From contig CM072511.1 in NCBI GenBank assembly GCA_036898135.1, positions 79,747,762 through 79,811,761 of the forward strand: a stretch of DNA of 64,000 bases. Direction: 5' to 3'. Positions 10,141 to 20,965 of this stretch are shown in pieces; the first letter of the stretch is position 1; each line of letters opens with the position of its first letter. The DNA comes from Oncomelania hupensis (Eukaryota; Mollusca; Gastropoda; Littorinimorpha; Pomatiopsidae). A program made the translations under genes and the position numbers. The notes beneath the pieces are model-generated. The model did no database searches. It saw nothing but the letters and a program-made list of their open reading frames with translations, and was not told the origin of the DNA.

Positions 10141-10369
10141 TGCTTATATCCCAAAAGTGTTTTTGTTCTTCTAATACACAGTTTATTATTTCTGTGCAAT
10201 CCATCAGCAAGCTCTGTGCACGCATGAACATTCCCTCGTCATATGTCGTGAGCAGCTGCTGCAGTGCTTGAGTTTCGAGTATAATTGGTTCCAATGTAAT
10301 CAGGCACAATTTTAAAGCTCAGGTCACATGCCTTTTGACTGACATGATTTTAATTATTAACGGACCTAA

Positions 10370-10480
10370 GGAGCCATGAGGGCTGCTGAGGACAGAGAAA
10401 GATGGAGTATGCTGGTTAAGCGATCATCTGTGGTGCCCCTACGACCTTCGGGTTATGGGACAGGATAGGGATAGGATAGG
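10370..10480 (+). mobile_element. RTE-like 3' fragment with perfect 11-bp TSD
   Basis: A 111-bp insertion reads GAGGGCTGCTGAGGACAGAG onward through the family 3' UTR to a GGATA-type tail. It is bounded by identical AACGGACCTAA at 10359-10369 and 10481-10491. This fixes the true 3' end of the family and shows target-primed, 5'-truncated insertion. Confidence 0.93.
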
Positions 10481-10599
10481 AACGGACCTAAACAGCAACA
10501 ACAACAACACATGGAATATCAGTCAAGCGTCAAAGAATGAGGAATGTATTTCCTTAAAATAAAGTGGATTTTGGTCCAGTCGTTCTTTTTTTTTTTTTA

Positions 10600-10740
10600 A
10601 AGATATAAAGAAAAACGTAAAGTAATTGACCCCAGCGCATTGACCTTAATGTAGAGCAAATTCGATGGTAAGCGAGGTTATATTTGTATGATGTTTCTTC
10701 AAAATCTGCTCAATGGATCTAGAGAAACGACGTTCTGATT
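10600..10740 (+). repeat. Dispersed repeat, copy 1
   Basis: The segments TTGACCTTAATGTAGAGCAA and TCAAAATCTGCTCAATGGAT align, in the same order and spacing, with 19860-19975 (TTGACCTTTGCGGCAGAGCA; TCAAAATCCGTTCAGTGGTT). Family unknown. Confidence 0.5.
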
Positions 10741-11190
10741 GCCCACTATTTCAAAGTATTTTCAAATGCTATCAGGTTATAATATAATATTATATAAATT
10801 GGTGGAATGGCAGGTGAAGGAGAGTGCGAGATGCGCAATTCCATTAACTGAACATTTTGTTAAAACAAAAAGCTCCATTCATTTCACGCATTCATTGCCA
10901 GACCTACAGGTCTGCAGAGGTTGTGTTGCCCAATACAGTACACAGTAAATCTTAATGCTAAAAGTGCCCCGCACACAAAAGATATTGCACAATTCAGCTG
11001 GTGGAACAAATAATGATTTAAAAGTGATGTTTCTAAATGTTCAGTTAGGTTCTTGAAGATTGCACTTATAATTCAAGTACAAAAATCACCAGGGTTCGAA
11101 AGTGGGCACGTGTTAAACTACACTTTACATTTAAACATCTGAATGAATGGTGCAAACACTCACACCTAAAACTTTGGCAGTACTGCAAGA

Positions 11191-11445
11191 AAGAGGAGAA
11201 GGAGAAGAAGAAGAAGAAGAAGAAGAAGAAGAAGAAGAAGAAGAAGAAGAAGAAGAAGAAGAAGAAGAAGAAGAAGAAGAAGAAGAAGAAGAAGAAGAAG
11301 AAGAAGAAGAAGAAGAAGAAGAAGGAGGAGGAGGAGGAGGAGGAGAAGAAGAAGAAGAAGAAGAAGAAGAAGAAGAAGAAGAAGAAGAAGAAGAAGAAGA
11401 AGAAGAAGAAGAAGAAGAAGAACAACAACAACAACAACAACAGCA
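11191..11445. repeat. (GAA)n / (GAG)n / (CAA)n microsatellite
   Basis: Long GAA blocks surround a central GGAGGAGG stretch (11323-11344) and end in CAACAACAA. All frames through here are homopolymers. Confidence 0.97.
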
Positions 11446-11449
11446 CAAA

Positions 11450-11914
11450 ACAACAAAATCAACGAGAAAAACAACGAACAAACAACAAAAAGAAGAAGGT
11501 GCACTGGCATTCTAAACCGTATTGGAAATAATTTCGTTCGGGCGTTTTTTGGCTGCTGTTTCTACAAACTTTGCTTTTGGAACGAATAGATTAATATTTA
11601 CAGAAAGTTGTAAAACAAATTTATTTGGGCTTGAAATCAAAACAATGTTTATTCACAGCTTTCTAATCCTACAAATAAATTCTACAAAAAGTGCATTTTC
11701 TTGGTATTAGCTCTTCACTCAATGCTTCTACTTTTTGTTTACAGCTGGCGAGACGAATGAGTGTTTTCTTGTGTCGAAAGTGCTATGTCATATGTATGTG
11801 TGTGTAGGAGAAAGGGGATTGTTTATTCATGCGCGTGCGCATGCGTGATTTTGTTTCCTTTAATATTGAAATTGCATTGTAAAAATCCAGGAGCAAAATG
11901 CCAATAGCGAAGAA
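11450..11914. other. No recognised feature
   Basis: AT-rich, with short unrelated open frames such as 11522-11710 and no recognisable motif. Confidence 0.5.
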
Positions 11915-11929
11915 AACAAAAAAAAAAAG

Positions 11930-12012
11930 CGGATTTCTTAATCGTTCGTTCGAGACACCAGTCACGTAGTTCCTTGGCAGGGACGTGGGTCGATTCGAAC
12001 CCAACATGTTCT
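11930..12012 (-). mobile_element. tRNA-like SINE fragment
   Basis: On the minus strand a B-box-like GGGTTCGAATCGACCC is followed by CCAAGGAACTACGTGACTGG and a T-run. The ACGTGACTG segment after the B box is also found after the tRNA-like head at 18497-18585, suggesting one family. No convincing A box is present here. Confidence 0.4.
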
Positions 12013-13257
12013 GAGGATTAGGCAACCTTGGGTAAAAACGGTCTACTGCTTTAAAAATGGTATTATTTTGCTATAGCTTGTATTGTATGTCTGGAAGACG
12101 ATCAGGACTGATTCCAGAATGAATCTAAGACGACACATTGTGCTATTTATACATTTTCAATTCGTTGTTAAAACTTGCATTTAAGAAGTTGAGCTCCGAT
12201 TCAAGGCTGTATAGCTGCGATTTGTCAGTGAAATAATAGAGAGCTTTATTAAGCACAGAAACTTGGTTCGTAGTTCTTTTTCGTAGGAAAACCCCCAGTC
12301 TACGTCATAACTTTTGCGCTTTCGGAAGATTACGATCTCCTTACTTTCTTTATGCAAAAAACTTCGCCTGTGAAAATGCCGAATTTTCATCATTTTGACG
12401 AATCGTGATTCCCATGTAAATTTCTGATATTTTTTTGCACATATCGGCTCAATTGCTATAAACGTAAGCTTGAATAAATGCTTTTACTGTTTTCTCTCAC
12501 CAGTTGGTGTTGTTGATTCATTAAAATAGGTGTACTTTGCTCCGAAAAAAGGGTGCTGTCCTTGGGCTGCTTTTGCTTTCAGATGTAAAATGACGGAGGA
12601 GTTAGTGGTTCCGATTGAGATTTTCAACTTCAGTTTTGCATTATGTCTAGGTTTCAAATGTCTACCATGGGCAAAGTAAAGATATACAAATTACTTTTTT
12701 GGTGTATTCTTATGAATCTGAACGAACAGCCCTTGGTTTAGACGAGCTCTACTCTACTAGATTCGTAGGCCTAAACGGGCTAGTTAGTAAGGTAGCGTAG
12801 GCAATGAACACAAGTTGGGTCTATAGAAGCTCTCTAATTTTTTTTAAAGGAGAACAAAAATAACCAATGCTGTATCCTAAACTTCAGCTAAACTTTCCTT
12901 GGAAAAAAGGTCTGTTTTAGCCACGTGATAAACCAACTTCGAGGAAAATAACCTCCACAAATTAGAGAGTTGCGATGGCATTTATCTCCCACGGATAAGA
13001 ACGAACACAATGTCGTCTGCAACTAAAGGAGCTGCCGCTTCAGAACCGGAGGCACGAAGAAAAGTTTGTAAGGATTTTCCGATTGCGTAACCGGAAATGA
13101 AATGGATCACTACGAAACAAGTTTCGCTTGTCGATCTAAAGTTCTCTAATAAGTTATCGTATTTGTATTCGTAAGACTATGATGCCTTTTGTAGATTAGA
13201 CAATTTCCTGACGTGTGTAGATTTTAACATTGGTATTGTGCTTTTAAAACCTGTTGC
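12013..13257. other. No gene recognised
   Basis: Unique-looking sequence. The one structure seen is a short inverted pair, CTCTCTAATTT at 12831 and AAATTAGAGAG near 12959, about 140 bp apart, which could be a small MITE. It is too short to call. Confidence 0.45.
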
Positions 13258-13260
13258 TTA

Positions 13261-14234
13261 AGCCATGGTCACACAGAACTCCACGTCTTAATCACGTACA
13301 AAAAGTTCGGAAAATCTGGTGGACGTGGTCGTACGTGGTAATTTTCGGTCAATTTTGGTTTGGCCGTGCTTTGGACGGGTTATGGCCGTCGGCGGCTGTT
13401 CTACTGCTGACGCACTGCCTAAGCACGGCTAACCACGTCCAGCCACGTGTAAGCCTAAAAACCAATTTGCACATGTTCTAAAACGAGTGGGGAAAAGGCG
13501 GCAACTTATACCGATCCAGATCTTGTACAAAACACCTCCAGTCATTTGCAGTATGCCTGGAAAGAAGGGTTCCTCTGCCAAGAAGAGGTCGACGAAGGCT
13601 CCCCAAGACTCCCAGGCCCATATCACAGTCCAGGTCCATGCTCCCCCTGCTGGTGCTGCCGGTCCAGACCCTGACCCTCATGTCGAGGTCTCAGAAAATT
13701 ACGGTATTTATATGCCGCAAATCAGAAGTGATACAGAAGTGATTAGGCAGTGATCGGGACGTATTTGGAACTGGTTCGAGACGTCGTAAGGTAGTGCTAT
13801 GTACGTGGAAAAATCCATTTGTCAGTGATAAGCCGCTAAACACACGCTATTTCCCGTGATTCCAACACGGTACATGCGTCCAATGACCGTGCTCTGGCCG
13901 TGACTGAACGCTAAACTTTCGCGTCTTACCGCGTCTCCCCAAGTTTTAATCACTGCCGGAACACGGATTACAACGCGTGTTTCACGTGTGTTGCACGTCT
14001 TTACCGCGTGTTTTACCCGTGGTTGTGCGCGGGCTAAAATTTTGAGCAGTTCAAAACTTTTTGCCGCGTCCGATGCCGTTCAGATTTCTCCCCGCGTCCT
14101 GCCACGTCTATACCTCGACCGTAGCTCGTCTTAACCTCGACATCAACGCGAACAACAACGTCCACTCCACGAGTAACAAATTTTGGACGCGCTTTGGCCG
14201 TGATTCAGCCGCAAAAGGCTGTGTGACTGGGGCT
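13261..14234. mobile_element. PIF/Harbinger-type nonautonomous element
   Basis: AGCCATGGTCACACAG (13261-13276) and the complement of AGCCCCAGTCACACAG (14219-14234) form 16-bp TIRs with 13 matches. They are flanked by TTA on both sides (13258-13260 and 14235-14237). A 3-bp TWA target duplication is characteristic of PIF/Harbinger. The 974-bp interior is unusually rich in CACGT, CCGTG and CGCGT motifs on both strands, unlike the AT-rich neighbours. I see no DDE transposase. Confidence 0.65.
13553..13753 (+). CDS. Short basic open frame inside Harbinger-type element
   Basis: The frame open from 13487 has an internal ATG at 13553 that begins MPGKKGSSAKKRSTKAPQDS. A Lys/Ser-rich start is followed by a Pro/Ala/Asp-rich tail, and it ends after 67 residues. 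It lies wholly within the TIR element. It could be the remnant 5' exon of an accessory DNA-binding protein, as Harbingers often encode one, but there is no recognisable Myb/SANT motif. Coding status is doubtful. Confidence 0.25.
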   Translation: MPGKKGSSAKKRSTKAPQDSQAHITVQVHAPPAGAAGPDPDPHVEVSENYGIYMPQIRSDTEVIRQ

Positions 14235-14345
14235 TTAGGAAGTCAAGTACAGATTAAAGGTTAGGGATAGTTTCAGCAGAATAAATACCCAGGGTGTTTT
14301 AAATGTTTTAGAATGCAGTCGTTCAACTTCAAGTTTGCCGTTGGC

Positions 14346-14581
14346 TAGAAGAAGAAGAAGAAGAAGAAGAAGAAGAAGAAGAAGAACAAGAACAAGAACA
14401 AGAAGAAGAAAAAGAACAAGAAGAAGAAGAACAAGAAGAAAGAACATCATCAACAACAACAACAGGAGAAAAGAAAGAAACAAAATAAGAAGGAAAAGGA
14501 TAGAAGAAGAAGAAGAAGAAGAAGAAGAAGAAGAAGAAGAAGAAGAAGAAGAAGAAGAAGAAGAAGAAGAAGAAGAAGAAG
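14346..14581. repeat. (GAA)n compound microsatellite
   Basis: GAA blocks with GAACAA variants (14346-14430) and a long pure block (about 14505-14580). Poly-Arg, poly-Glu and poly-Ser frames are artefacts. Confidence 0.96.
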
Positions 14582-14917
14582 GGCTGCTGACAGGGAAATC
14601 AGATAAGCAGGACACAAAGACTTATAGAGAGAAAAAGAATCCCTCTCGATGTAACAGATCATTCATAGACGACAGACTGTCGTCTTATCTTTTGTTGCTT
14701 CTTTTCCCTTTTTACCTCCAAAATGATGGAATGTTCATTGGCCAGACTCCCAAAATGAGTCAAAGCCCACGCTCATTCACTCCTCTACCATCTCCTACAT
14801 ACACAACAAACAGCACATCCACACACGCTGCCATCACCAACCCGTCCGGAATCCACTTTTTAATGTGCGTCTGGCATCAAAATCATTTGCGAAAAACAAA
14901 TAATAATAATAATTGAC

Positions 14918-15012
14918 TGGTTTGACACTGAACGAAGCCATGATTGCTGAGAACAAAGAAAGGAGTACGTTGGTTAAACGATCATCTGTTGTGCTCCTAC
15001 GACCTTTGAATT
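14918..15012 (+). mobile_element. RTE-like 3' fragment without tail
   Basis: ACTGGTTTGACACTGAACGAAGCCATG to CTACGACCTTTGAA follows the family 3' region (C-terminal WTGLTLSEA codons and 3' UTR) in plus orientation. The GGATA tail is missing, so the copy is truncated at both ends. Confidence 0.8.
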
Positions 15013-15234
15013 TGAAATTAAACGTATGTGTTTATTTTTACCTCTTCCACCCCCCCCCCCTTTTTTTTTGGTGCATTCTAAACATTGTCTGCTAGAAGCA
15101 CTACAAGGCTTATCTCTCTACAGTGGTAGATAAGAACATAAAACTCAGCGGAGCGCGACCAACATGCTTTGGCGCCTTGGCTTAGGATTATACATGGGCA
15201 ATTATTATGTGCCTGGGGGATCGGGTGACGCTTG

Positions 15235-15443
15235 ATGACTGTATCAAGGACCCTTTGCTAGACTGGCGAGGTGACCTTATCCAGGAACCGATTGTATTTT
15301 TTTCAGCTAGTAATTTTACGGTTTCAAATACACACACCAGCTCAATTCCTATGTGAGCAGCACTGTTTTGTGCCTCCACATTTTTTTTAATCAGTTTATA
15401 GTCCCCTCTCTTCCCGATAAGGATTTTCAGAGAGGAGACTCTA
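15235..15443. repeat. Two dispersed-repeat segments
   Basis: CCCTTTGCTAGACTGGCGAG (about 15250-15285) recurs as CCCTTTGCTAGACTTGCGAG at 44447-44480. AATCAGTTTATAGTCCCCTC...GAGAGGAGACTC (15389-15443) recurs nearly identically at 51250-51303, where it follows a T-run like a retroposon tail. Both families are unknown. The minus-strand frame 15188-15634 crosses both and is not a supported gene. Confidence 0.5.
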
Positions 15444-15759
15444 ACTCCACATTTTGCTTGCTGCGGGCTATTTATAGCTTGCCTGCACCCTACCTTCCAG
15501 TGAAAGGAAGCATCGGCGAAGCTATTTATAGCTAGCCTGGCTGACCTAACCTCAAAATCTAAAAACTTTGACTGAGTCGCTGTGTACATAATGGGGCTTA
15601 ATAAAAATACTGTTCCTATACTCTTGCGAAACATGGACCCCCAAAGCAGACCTACGACAAAGAATACAAAGTATGGAGATAAGGCGCTACAGAAAACTTC
15701 TGGGCATGTCCTATATTCAGCACATTACCAATGACGAAGTCCGACCGACCATAACACAA

Positions 15760-15840
15760 TCCTATCCTATACTATCATATCCCGCAACTCGAAGGTCGTA
15801 GATGATCGTTTAACCAGCATACTCGATCATCTGCACCTAC
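15760..15840 (-). mobile_element. RTE-like copy B inside copy A
   Basis: TCCTATCCTATACTATC and CCCGCAACTCGAAGGTCG form a minus-strand family 3' end only 81 bp long. ACACAA lies on each side (15754-15759 and 15841-15846), matching an interior ACACAA of copy A. Confidence 0.82.
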
Positions 15841-15857
15841 ACACAAGCATTGGACAA

Positions 15858-17328
15858 TGTGACGGGGTTTTTATTGTTGCTGGGCTCTGCACAATGGACT
15901 GCTATTACCTCCTCGTCTTAGTCTATGGGGATAGCTAGTTATCTCCCTATGACTTCACTTAATACATTTATTTGTTTAGCTCGGTCTGTGTTTAGGCTGG
16001 GGTATAGAGATAGATAGAAAAATGGTAAAAGATCACTGTCATGTCACACTAGCTTTCACACGGCTATGAATCATATGTAGTCCAGCCACTTGATAACAGT
16101 AAAAATCACACATTTATTTCTTCTACTCTATACACGATCGATATTCGAAGTACGAAACTAACTTAAAAGTTCAATTGTCAATGCGAATGGTTCGCTCGCT
16201 GAGAATCTAGGCAGCTACTTTTTCATCATAGGGCACTGGATACTTTCTGCCTTAATGGTCAGAGTTCTTGAAGAGTGGACTACTGTGGTCCTGTTTATAC
16301 AGAGTTTTAGTGCACTGTTTCTTGTGGCACTTAACTGCGTGGTTGAAACGCTGCGTTGAGGTCGTTTTTGTTGTCTTGGAGTCTTTGACTTTGTGGTTCG
16401 TCTGTTGGGCTATCTTCGTATAATGCTGAAGATGCCTCGGCAGCCAACTGTAAGCGTCGATTTGGTTTTGTCTTTTGCTGAGTTGGGCTCACGATATAAC
16501 GCCTGCTCGTCTGTAACATATGAGACGAAATTCTGCACAACCCTGTATAATAGGTCTGTGCAGAGCGTCTCACTGAAGGCCAAAGTAGCCCACAGTGATA
16601 GCTCTACATCTCTATACATAAACGACGAAATTCTGCTAAGTCTGTGGTCCACTGGAATCTCCACTCTAATTTCCTATACATATATAAATATAAATCGTGG
16701 CTAACTATACACATAAAGAAATAATAATATTATAAACATTCTCAGGTACAGCCACTGGTCTGTAAGCATACATATAAGTTAAACAACAGTGGATCCGTAC
16801 ATAATACAACATGGCGTCGGCCGGTCGTGATCGCCACGTGGACATGCAACGTGGGACTAACAATTCTCAAGCATTGCAAATTCCACAAACATAATTTCAA
16901 CAATAATATAAATATATTTACGATGAAACAGAAGTATGTTCATTTACCCGTTTGACAATGTCAGGCTGTGGCTACTTGATTGTACTGCTGTTTAATCTTC
17001 TCAGAAGAGAGATTTCTGCTTGAGTGTACTGTGTACTGCTCAGCGTTTTAATGAAGACTGAAGTTCTATCTCTTTGCTTGAATCACCCAGAACTGGTTCT
17101 ATCTAACCTAGCTGTGTTCTCATTGGATGAAACAGCTCTGAGTGATTGTAAAATTCGAAGCTCGATCGTAGGCTGCGATGATGTCACTAACTATGCTTGC
17201 ATCAAGCTACAACTGTGTTACGCATGATCACTTCTGTCGTCTGCTTTAGACTAACAGTAAACTTCTAAGCCTACACTGACTAAACAAGCAAAAGCTTAAA
17301 ATGCATTGGAAACTGGGCTCTTGTTACA
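15858..17328 (+). mobile_element. Putative solo LTR, 1.47 kb
   Basis: The segment begins TGTGACGGGG and ends TTGTTACA, the TG...CA form of LTR termini. It is flanked by GACAA on both sides (15853-15857 and 17329-17333), which is a single GACAA in intact family copies. No gag or pol frame is visible, and the first bases do not recur internally, so I call a solo LTR left by LTR-LTR recombination. A TATATAAATATAAAT stretch near 16680 could be its promoter. Strand is arbitrary because TG..CA is symmetric. An unusually long nonautonomous element is the alternative. Confidence 0.65.
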
Positions 17329-17639
17329 GACAACACGATGACATGCTCACAGTAGTAAAGAAACGGAAACTCCGATGGTACGCCCACGTCACCAGAGCAT
17401 TAGGTTTTGCAGAGACAATCCTGCAGGCCATGGTGCAAGGAAGAAGAGGGAGACAGAAAAAGAAGTGGGAAGACAACATTCGAGAATAGACTGGCTTGAC
17501 ACTAAGCGAAGCAATGAGGGTTGCTGAGAACAGAGAAAAATGGAGTATAGCGGTTAAACGATCATCAATGGTGTCCCAACGACTTTCGAGTTACGGGATA
17601 GGATATGTTCTATGACTCTACTATCTAGTGGTACAGTTT

Positions 17640-18180
17640 GAAAACAACAATAACAACAACACCACCACCAACAACAAAACTCGACCATCAGAAGTTGATG
17701 GATTCCACAGCTAGCTCGTCGTCAGCCTGCCAAACTAGTCACTGTAACGGCACGACTTTTCTCTTGATGAGTTGTATATGTTCTGTATTAGCTTGAGAGC
17801 ACACAGGCAGACATCATTGATCTATAGTAACGGTAACACAATTAAACCCAGACTGAAGTTACGAACCAAACACTACAGTGCCCACAAGGAATTTGGCACC
17901 AGCCGAAAACGCTTCCATCATTATTTTAGTTATAAACCCACTTACTGGAGTGTTCTGTTCGTCAAATATTTAAACTACGATGTAAAGAATTGTCAACCTT
18001 ACTTTATATTGTTGATTTACTTAATTGAACGCCTGATCACATTTGTGATATTAGAAAACATATTAAATTGTAACTAAAATAAAATAACATTTAAGGGAAC
18101 TAATATCGAATGAATTAAATGAAAGTCAACAGGAATAAATAACATCTTTTTAATAAGATAATACTTTAACTAAATTAAAA
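17640..18180. other. No gene recognised
   Basis: A short CAA/ACC-rich run (17645-17680) is followed by unique-looking sequence. The open frame at 17772-18077 shows no domain. Confidence 0.5.
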
Positions 18181-18196
18181 AAAATAATACTAATAA

Positions 18197-18335
<139 letters not shown>

Positions 18336-18496
18336 TAAATACAGGGTGCTATTACGCGCTTTTTCTTCAATGAAAGCGCGGCGACTTGAAAATATCGCTA
18401 TTACATAAGCCGGAATAGAATTCAATTTTTGATTTTTGAAATTTTAGATTGACTGCCTGGAGAAAATCTTCGGTGTCCTAAAACGTCTGGTACTTC

Positions 18497-18585
18497 AGTC
18501 ACGTAAGCTGGAACCACGCAGGTTTGGAATCCGCAACCTTCAGCATAGGAAACCAGCTCTCTATCAACTGAGCTACAGAACACCC
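18497..18585 (-). mobile_element. tRNA-derived SINE head
   Basis: The minus strand reads TGTAGCTCAGTTGATAGAG, a good A box in tRNA context. About 30 bases later comes GGTTGCGGATTCCAAACC, a degenerate B box, with the spacing of a tRNA. The acceptor stem does not pair and the T-arm consensus is altered, so this is a tRNA-derived repeat rather than a tRNA gene. GCTTACGTGACTG downstream is shared with 11930-12012. Confidence 0.5.
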
Positions 18586-18767
18586 CATAATAAATAAATA
18601 AACAAATTTAAAATTAAAAAAATATTTTTTTTAAAAACAATAGAAGGGAGGTAATATTCCTTGTAAGTTAGTGAACCCAAACAGGCTTATTTTGGAAATG
18701 TATGCCATACAAAAAAAAACACAAAAAAGGTAATTTTTTTAAAAAGTGTGTGCCTTGGTCGGCTTGA

Positions 18768-18840
18768 ATTACATCCTGTATCGGCCTGCGCCTTGAGCAG
18801 CTCTTACGTTAAAAAACGCTATACAAAAAACGATTAAACA
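18768..18840 (+). mobile_element. tRNA-derived SINE, 3' end
   Basis: GGCTTGAATTACATCCTGTA, TCGGCCTGCGCCTTGAGCAG and AAACGCTATACAAAAAACGA match the 3' end of the minus-strand SINE at 23551-23975, here in plus orientation, with only the last ~70 bp present. Confidence 0.7.
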
Positions 18841-18891
18841 CAAAATTTAAAAAAATGTTCTGGAGCCTAGGTCTGAGATCCGAGTGTTTGT

Positions 18892-18896
18892 GTGTG

Positions 18897-18939
<43 letters not shown>
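18892..18939. repeat. (GT)n microsatellite
   Basis: About 23 TG/GT dinucleotides with one CG change. Confidence 0.96.
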
Positions 18940-18940
<1 letters not shown>

Positions 18941-19122
18941 GTGCTAATTGAAGCATACAACCAACAGTTTAGTTTATTATGGGCTTTGCCCGATTTCCTA
19001 GAAACAGGTCTAGTTTACAGTGATCCCCCGGAGTCACAATTAGCAACATTAGCATAGAATGACTCGAAAACAGTCTTTACAATGAAAAACTACAAATGGT
19101 TACAAATGAACGCTGTCATTGA

Positions 19123-19380
19123 AAATGAAGAAGAAGAAGAGGAAGAAAAAGAAGAAGAAGAAGAAGAAAAGAAGAAGAAGAAGAAGAAGAAGAAGAAGAA
19201 GAAGAAGAAGAAGAAGAAGAAGAAGAAGAAGAACAACAACAACAACAACAACAACAAGTAAAAGAAGTAAAAGAAGAACAAAAAGAAGAACAAGAAGAAC
19301 AAGAAGAAGAAGAAGAACAACAACAACAACAACAAGAAGTAAAAGAAGAACAAAAAGAAGAACAAGAAACAGAACAAGAC
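19123..19380. repeat. (GAA)n / (CAA)n compound microsatellite
   Basis: GAA blocks alternate with CAACAACAA and GAACAA blocks. A longer-range duplication is visible: GAA-CAA-GTAAAAGAAG (19225-19275) resembles 19300-19350. Confidence 0.95.
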
Positions 19381-19689
19381 AAATATTCAAATGTAATACA
19401 CAAAAAGCCAAAACATAAGCATTGTAGAAAGTGTTAATTGCATTGGCAGTAGTGTGACTGTAAGCAAAAGGAAAACAAGAAATGATCTAAACTATCAGTA
19501 AGCAAGAAAATATCAAAGAAACAGCGATAAGCTTGTTTCAAAAATGGTGAAGGACAATGATTTTGATCCTTGAGAAAATACAAACACCAAAGATTGTACA
19601 TGCTGAGCAATAGCTAAAGTATCTGCAAAGTAAAATTGACGACTTCGGGTTATATTATTCTGGAGATAAAACGTGTTTTGAACAAAACA

Positions 19690-19990
19690 AAAGTTAAATT
19701 CGGAGCGACGGACCAACCGATTGACTGACTGACCGATTACCGGATTGTTATTTGAGGATGGCCCATGTTTTAGGTACATGTATACCAAAACTCAACAAAA
19801 TCAGTTCAGCCATTTTTCTGATATTGAGCAAAACGTGTTTAGCAACAAAATGACTCCAAACACCTTGACCTTTGCGGCAGAGCAAATATAATAGGGCGGG
19901 AGGCAGGTCACTAACTTAGCCAATGTTCCTTGGACGTTTGGTCAAAATCCGTTCAGTGGTTCTCTAAATATAGTAGCCACCGGACCGACC
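19690..19990 (+). repeat. Dispersed repeat, copy 2
   Basis: 19860-19975 aligns with 10628-10735 (see that entry). It ends in short GACCGACCGACACACCGACC repeats. Family unknown. Confidence 0.5.
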
Positions 19991-20650
19991 GACACACCGA
20001 CCTACAGTTGGCTCGTCTTGATTCCCGACTATTTTAAAGTAAGTCTTCAAATAAAAATTAAAAAAACAAACGAGAAGGCCTGTAGACCATCCAAAGACGA
20101 CCACATGAACAAACAATAGGCAACAGTGATGCGACAGGCGTGAAACACTGATGATAGCTACAATAAATGGATAGAAAGGTGATTATCTGGCTGGGGTCTT
20201 CTTTTCATTACAGTGTTTTAGACTTTGTTGGTATAGAGTATATACTTTATTACGACTGATTCTACTTTCTGGGGTTTTTAATGGCTTCATTGGTGGAAAT
20301 GTCCTGCAAGGACTATGGCTTTTTACCACTTTCCCACCTTCCACCTCATCTTATGAGTGGCGATACTCTGCGCTAGTCGCGCTTTCGCTGAGAAAGCAAC
20401 CGGCATTTCAATTTGTGACACATATTATCCCAAATCCCATTCATAAAAATCCTATGTTGGGAATTCACAATAAAAAATGTTTATTTGGTGGGGAGCGGGT
20501 TTGATGTTGATAGGGGAGGACGGGGTTCGAAGGTTGGAAGGGAGGGTGGAGGGGTGGGAGGGACTGGAGGAATGGTGGGAGTCAAAGGGAGGAGAAACAC
20601 TGAAAGGAATGGAAGAAAATGGAACATAGTGTTCATGAGGAAGATGAACG

Positions 20651-20690
20651 TGGTGGTGGTGGTGGTGGTGGTGGAGGTGGTGGTGATGGT
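20651..20690. repeat. (GGT)n tract
   Basis: GTGGTGGTGGTGG with GAG and GAT interruptions. Confidence 0.9.
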
Positions 20691-20710
20691 GAACCTTTAT
20701 TTCCACAGGT

Positions 20711-20965
20711 TTGGCGACCTAAATACCATTTAGGTAGCCGATCACTGTGAACTGGCTACCTACTATTTTGAACGGCTACCTATAATGTGAATGTCTACTT
20801 AACCATATTTGTGAACTGCTACTTAATTTTGAACCCATTTTTACGACAGGCGACCTAAATGTGAATGGTTACCTGCCTGTGAATGGCGACTTAAGCAGTT
20901 CACCACCACGGCTACCTATTACGTGAAATGTTACTTGATGGTGATATGGCTACCTAATATGCTAT
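20711..20965. repeat. Subterminal array: GTGAAC + GGCTACCTAA units
   Basis: About ten degenerate units of 20-24 bp each pair a GTGAA(C/T) word with G(G/T)CTAC(C/T)TA(A/T). Examples are GTGAACTGGCTACC at 20757, TTGAACGGCTACCT at 20775 and GTGAATGGCGACTTA at 20880. The first unit is mirrored (TTAGGTAGCC at 20730-20739), forming a small hairpin with GGCGACCTAA. Repeated transposase-binding sites are a plausible role. Confidence 0.75.

Larger units (their letters stand above)
15607..17607 (+). mobile_element. RTE-like copy A, interrupted twice
   Basis: Pieces 15607-15759, 15847-15857 and 17329-17607 join into one continuous plus-strand family segment. It reads the RT C-terminus (CETW-type context, MEIRRYRKLLGM), then the KRKLRWYAHVTRA basic region, then the 3' UTR and GGGATAGGAT tail. 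Two later insertions split it: an RTE fragment at 15760-15840 and an LTR at 15858-17328. The order of events follows from the target duplications of each insert. Non-functional. Confidence 0.85.

Noticed and set aside
12831..12970. Small MITE bounded by CTCTCTAATTT
   Set aside because: Only 11 bp of inverted repeat and no target duplication; likely chance in AT-rich DNA.
15188..15634. 148-codon minus-strand gene
   Set aside because: The frame runs across two dispersed repeats also found at 44.4 and 51.2 kb; no domain recognised.
16331..16704. Open frames on both strands within the 1.47-kb LTR
   Set aside because: No gag, protease, RT or other domain, and the two strands are open by chance over the same bases.
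18511..18584. tRNA gene on the minus strand
   Set aside because: The A box is good, but the B box is altered and the acceptor and T stems do not pair. Treated as a SINE head, as at 31555-31632 and 23905-23975.
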